Of a DNA stretch of 64,000 nt, positions 62,034 to 64,000 are shown piece after piece. Source of the DNA: a bacterium. GTDB taxonomy: Bacteria > Armatimonadota > Abditibacteriia > Abditibacteriales > Abditibacteriaceae. The stretch spans positions 1 through 64,000 of the forward strand of contig SDZD01000017.1 of NCBI GenBank assembly GCA_004172935.1. Reading direction: 5' to 3'. Every line of letters starts with the position of its first letter. Positions within the stretch are counted from its first letter, which is position 1. A program made the translations under genes and the position numbers. Below the pieces are notes generated by a model. It made no database searches and was not told the origin of the DNA. It saw only the letters and a program-made list of their open reading frames with translations.

Positions 62034-62471
62034 TTACGCGGCTACTGCACTCATCTTTTTCAACTGCGCTAGAATCGCCGCTTCTATCTGTGGGTTAGGC
62101 CCTAGTGTGTAAGTCAGCATCGGCCAACCATCACTCCATTCAGCAGGACAATAGCCCATTTCACCCATAGCAATATCTAAATGTCCGACAGCAAACGCAG
62201 GAACGATGCGGGCGCCATGTTGGATTCGTTCAGCATCGTAGGGCACGCCAAAAGAGGTATTGACTTCCCAAAGCCGAGCGACGCCATTTCCAAGCGGTTC
62301 GAAAATTTGGATGGTATTGCCCAGCCTCCAGTCCTTGGTTGAGGCTTGAGGTGCAGAGTCGAATCCCCAAAATGATTGGATACGAACGCCGCCGGAATGC
62401 TCAACTTCGGTGGGTGGAACGACCACTTGATTTATTTGGAATTCAGCGAGAAATTCGGGTGTAAGGCTCAT
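62034..62471 (-). CDS. Small element-encoded hypothetical protein
   Basis: About 145 residues from ATG 62471 (MSLTPEFLAEFQINQVVVPP). No family recognised. Its start overlaps the stop of the zinc-ribbon gene (ATGA-type), so it is translationally coupled. Acidic/Trp-containing segments such as WSDGWPMLTYTLGPNPQIEA suggest a compact beta-rich fold. Part of the integrated element. Confidence 0.7.
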   Translation of the reverse strand: MSLTPEFLAEFQINQVVVPPTEVEHSGGVRIQSFWGFDSAPQASTKDWRLGNTIQIFEPLGNGVARLWEVNTSFGVPYDAERIQHGARIVPAFAVGHLDIAMGEMGYCPAEWSDGWPMLTYTLGPNPQIEAAILAQLKKMSAVAA

Positions 62472-62656
62472 ATGATTTGGAACTCCGCTAACGGTTCGAG
62501 TAGTACAACTGGAAGTTCCTGATGGGTGGTTTGGTCGAAGGCGGTGCCGATATGGATTTCGCAATCCAGCTTGCATTCGTCGCAGGTCACAACCTCGCCG
62601 TCGACAATCACAAATTCAATGTCAGAGCCGCATTGTGGGCATGGTAGGGTGTTCAT
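62468..62656 (-). CDS. Small zinc-ribbon protein
   Basis: A 62-residue protein with two Cys pairs: LPCPQCGSDIEF and VTCDECKLDCEI. It should bind one zinc ion. Both ends overlap neighbours by four bases (ATGA), showing tight operon structure. Role unknown. Confidence 0.75.
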   Translation of the reverse strand: MNTLPCPQCGSDIEFVIVDGEVVTCDECKLDCEIHIGTAFDQTTHQELPVVLLEPLAEFQII

Positions 62657-63564
62657 CGTGCTAAATCCTCGCGCAGGAAACGGCGCGCGACGGGCCTGAC
62701 CATCGCTTCAAAATCGGAGTCACTGAGCAGTGGCGCCCACACAAGAAGGGCATCAATAGCCCGTTGGACCTCTTGCCGCACCTCATCGCGCTTTGGGCCT
62801 GTGACTCGCTTTCCCCGCGACATCGAAGACGATTCGCCGCGCGAGTTGGCCTGGCGGCGTTCACCTGTCTGCGAATCGGGCGAACTGTGAGCCTTGGCGC
62901 GCTCGGCGTGTTCCATCGCTGATTGATGGGCCTCGACTCGTGCCTTAATTTTGGAGTGCGGCGCATTGTCCTTTACTTCTTCGAGTAACTGCGCGCGCGT
63001 GTCTGACTCTTTCACCTTGTCGATCAGTAGGAGCGAACTCATCGCGTTCGGTCGAGTGGCTGCAACTTCCTTCACATCGTCACCAGTTCTGAGCAACGCA
63101 AGCCGATTGTTCACCCATCCCTGCGACACCTCGTTCTCTTCGCCGCGTGATTTCGAAATGGCTTTTGTTACCTGGTAGATGGTAAGCCCTTGGCCTTCCA
63201 TCATCGCGCGAATGGCGTGCGCTTCTTCCAACGGTGTCAGATCGACCCGCTGGATATTGTCGATGAGAGCCAACTGCTCGGCCTCAGCATCATCGACGTT
63301 TTTGATAATGACGGGTAGTTCGTCGAGGATGCCATCACTGGCACGCCAACGACGTTCGCCGCCGATAATCATGTATTCAGCGCCAGTGAGTCGCGACTTC
63401 TTGTAACGCACTAACAGCGGCTGAAGCACACCGTACTCACGAATCGACTCGGCGAGGTTTGCCATCTCAGCCTCACTGAAATGCTTGCGCGGCTGGTTGG
63501 GGTTCGGGTAAATCGAATCGCGCGGGATTGTCGCGGCGCCTTCGATGGGTTTAGTTGCCGTCAT
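62653..63564 (-). CDS. ParB-like partition/nuclease-type protein
   Basis: About 303 residues from ATG 63564. The ParB N-terminal domain is clear: PRDSIYPNPNQPRKHFSE, LAESIREYGVLQPLLVR and MIIGGERRWRAS. The HTH part is DLTPLEEAHAIRAMMEGQG. The C-terminal half is polar and divergent. In chromosomes ParB binds parS for segregation; in mobile elements ParB-like proteins may act in partition or as transcription factors. The ATG overlaps the upstream stop by one base pair set (TGATG). Confidence 0.88.
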   Translation of the reverse strand: MTATKPIEGAATIPRDSIYPNPNQPRKHFSEAEMANLAESIREYGVLQPLLVRYKKSRLTGAEYMIIGGERRWRASDGILDELPVIIKNVDDAEAEQLALIDNIQRVDLTPLEEAHAIRAMMEGQGLTIYQVTKAISKSRGEENEVSQGWVNNRLALLRTGDDVKEVAATRPNAMSSLLLIDKVKESDTRAQLLEEVKDNAPHSKIKARVEAHQSAMEHAERAKAHSSPDSQTGERRQANSRGESSSMSRGKRVTGPKRDEVRQEVQRAIDALLVWAPLLSDSDFEAMVRPVARRFLREDLAR

Positions 63565-63983
63565 CAGTAATCCAGCCCCCACGACTTAACCTCTACTTCT
63601 GAGAAATCCTGAATCCATTCAGCCTTTTCGTGGGCGGTTGCTTCGATGGAGATGCCAGATAACCAGCACCCTCGGCGAAATTTATCAAGCCATTCAGCCT
63701 CAAGCTGTCCCTGTGCAGTTCCGGGCGAATATGATGGTTCAGCCATCACTCCATCAAGACCTACTACTAATCTGCCTGATGATGACAAAGGCCGTAGGAC
63801 AATGCCATGTTCGTTCACGATAATAGTGATTTCCTCATCGTCAACTCGTGTGGTGGTATTGAAAGTCCACTGTTTCATTATCTGGTCAAAGACGCGATTA
63901 AATGGGTAGCCCCAAACTTTAGTGAGTCGCTTTCTAAATGCTAGTGCTTTTTGGTCTGTGATATTGATTAGCTGTAAAGCCAT
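63564..63983 (-). CDS. Element-encoded hypothetical protein
   Basis: A 139-residue protein with a good GGAGGTG site. No known family. Predicted alpha/beta with an N-terminal basic helix (KALAFRKRLTKVWGYPFNRV) and an acidic C-terminus. It is the first gene of the overlapping element operon visible in the window. Confidence 0.7.
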   Translation of the reverse strand: MALQLINITDQKALAFRKRLTKVWGYPFNRVFDQIMKQWTFNTTTRVDDEEITIIVNEHGIVLRPLSSSGRLVVGLDGVMAEPSYSPGTAQGQLEAEWLDKFRRGCWLSGISIEATAHEKAEWIQDFSEVEVKSWGLDY

Positions 63984-64000
63984 TGCGCTACACCTCCATG

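Larger units (their letters stand above)
60351..64000. mobile_element. Left end of an integrated element (large serine recombinase, ParB-like operon)
   Basis: It starts in the chloroperoxidase gene, right after the last matching codons, and runs off the right edge. It contains a large serine recombinase and a block of overlapping small genes including a ParB-like protein, all on the minus strand. The attachment site should be near 60351-60367 (ctcgatggtttaaacaa). The other end and the missing hydrolase 5' part are not in the window. Confidence 0.8.

Noticed and set aside
1..64000. Search for tRNA, rRNA, riboswitch and CRISPR features
   Set aside because: No cloverleaf, rRNA signature or regular repeat array was recognised by reading. 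A dedicated covariance-model scan was not possible here.

Overview
The window looks like a chromosomal segment of a heterotrophic, carbohydrate-degrading bacterium, most likely from the Armatimonadota/Abditibacteriota group. This placement is an inference. It rests on three short secreted pseudopilin-like proteins ([16 protein letters not shown] start, YTQDYDE motif, DGH tail) placed next to glycoside hydrolases and LacI/GntR regulators, on very large PAS-rich hybrid kinases, and on a moderately GC-rich composition. No rRNA, tRNA or CRISPR array was seen.

Layout. 1-908: the 5' part of a secreted alpha/beta hydrolase running off the left edge. 1037-19365: signalling and sugar block on the minus strand. 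It holds two giant multi-PAS hybrid histidine kinases, a receiver/HD-GYP protein (cyclic-di-GMP turnover), a GH50-like agarase, a GH36-like alpha-galactosidase, a GntR/LacI-type hybrid regulator and two pseudopilins. 19689-22892: small cupin and NuiA-like proteins, an orphan TraB/GumN-like exported protein and an aldo/keto reductase. 23011-30321: a stress and envelope island with a PRC-barrel/LEA-like protein, two CsbD-like proteins, a Ser/Thr-rich membrane-anchored protein, a lactate/malate-type dehydrogenase and two Crp/Fnr regulators. 30492-35980: an AraC - PhyH dioxygenase - SDR unit, an exported LolA/DUF2092-like protein, an IclR regulator and an acyl-ACP desaturase. 36523-52130: a second sugar block with a beta-helix/GH43 fusion, an MTOX-like flavin oxidase, an MFS exporter, a DeoR regulator with a HAD phosphatase, a six-hairpin glycosidase, LacI, a third pseudopilin and a very large LacZ-type GH2 beta-galactosidase. 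52202-58779: WrbA, then a BlaI-type repressor followed by two paralogous BlaR1-like M56 metalloproteases. 58852-60350: two alpha/beta hydrolases, the second beheaded. 60351-64000: the left end of an integrated element with a large serine recombinase and a tightly overlapping ParB-like operon running off the right edge.

The most interesting system is the blaI - M56 - M56 locus (53001-58779). Both M56 proteins keep the membrane metalloprotease core (HELSH, ERATD), but the usual penicillin-binding sensor domain is replaced by a variable low-complexity linker and three to five POTRA-like repeats. POTRA repeats are the periplasmic modules of BamA/TamA/FtsQ. I infer an envelope-sensing repressor/protease relay, possibly watching outer-membrane protein assembly. 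A palindromic operator candidate with an extra half-site lies directly in front of blaI.

The second notable event is the integrated element. The serine recombinase gene ends 18 bp from a chloroperoxidase-type hydrolase that begins abruptly at its MDTYADDL motif, with an in-frame stop just before. The element therefore appears to have split that gene, and the missing 5' part should lie beyond the right edge of the window.
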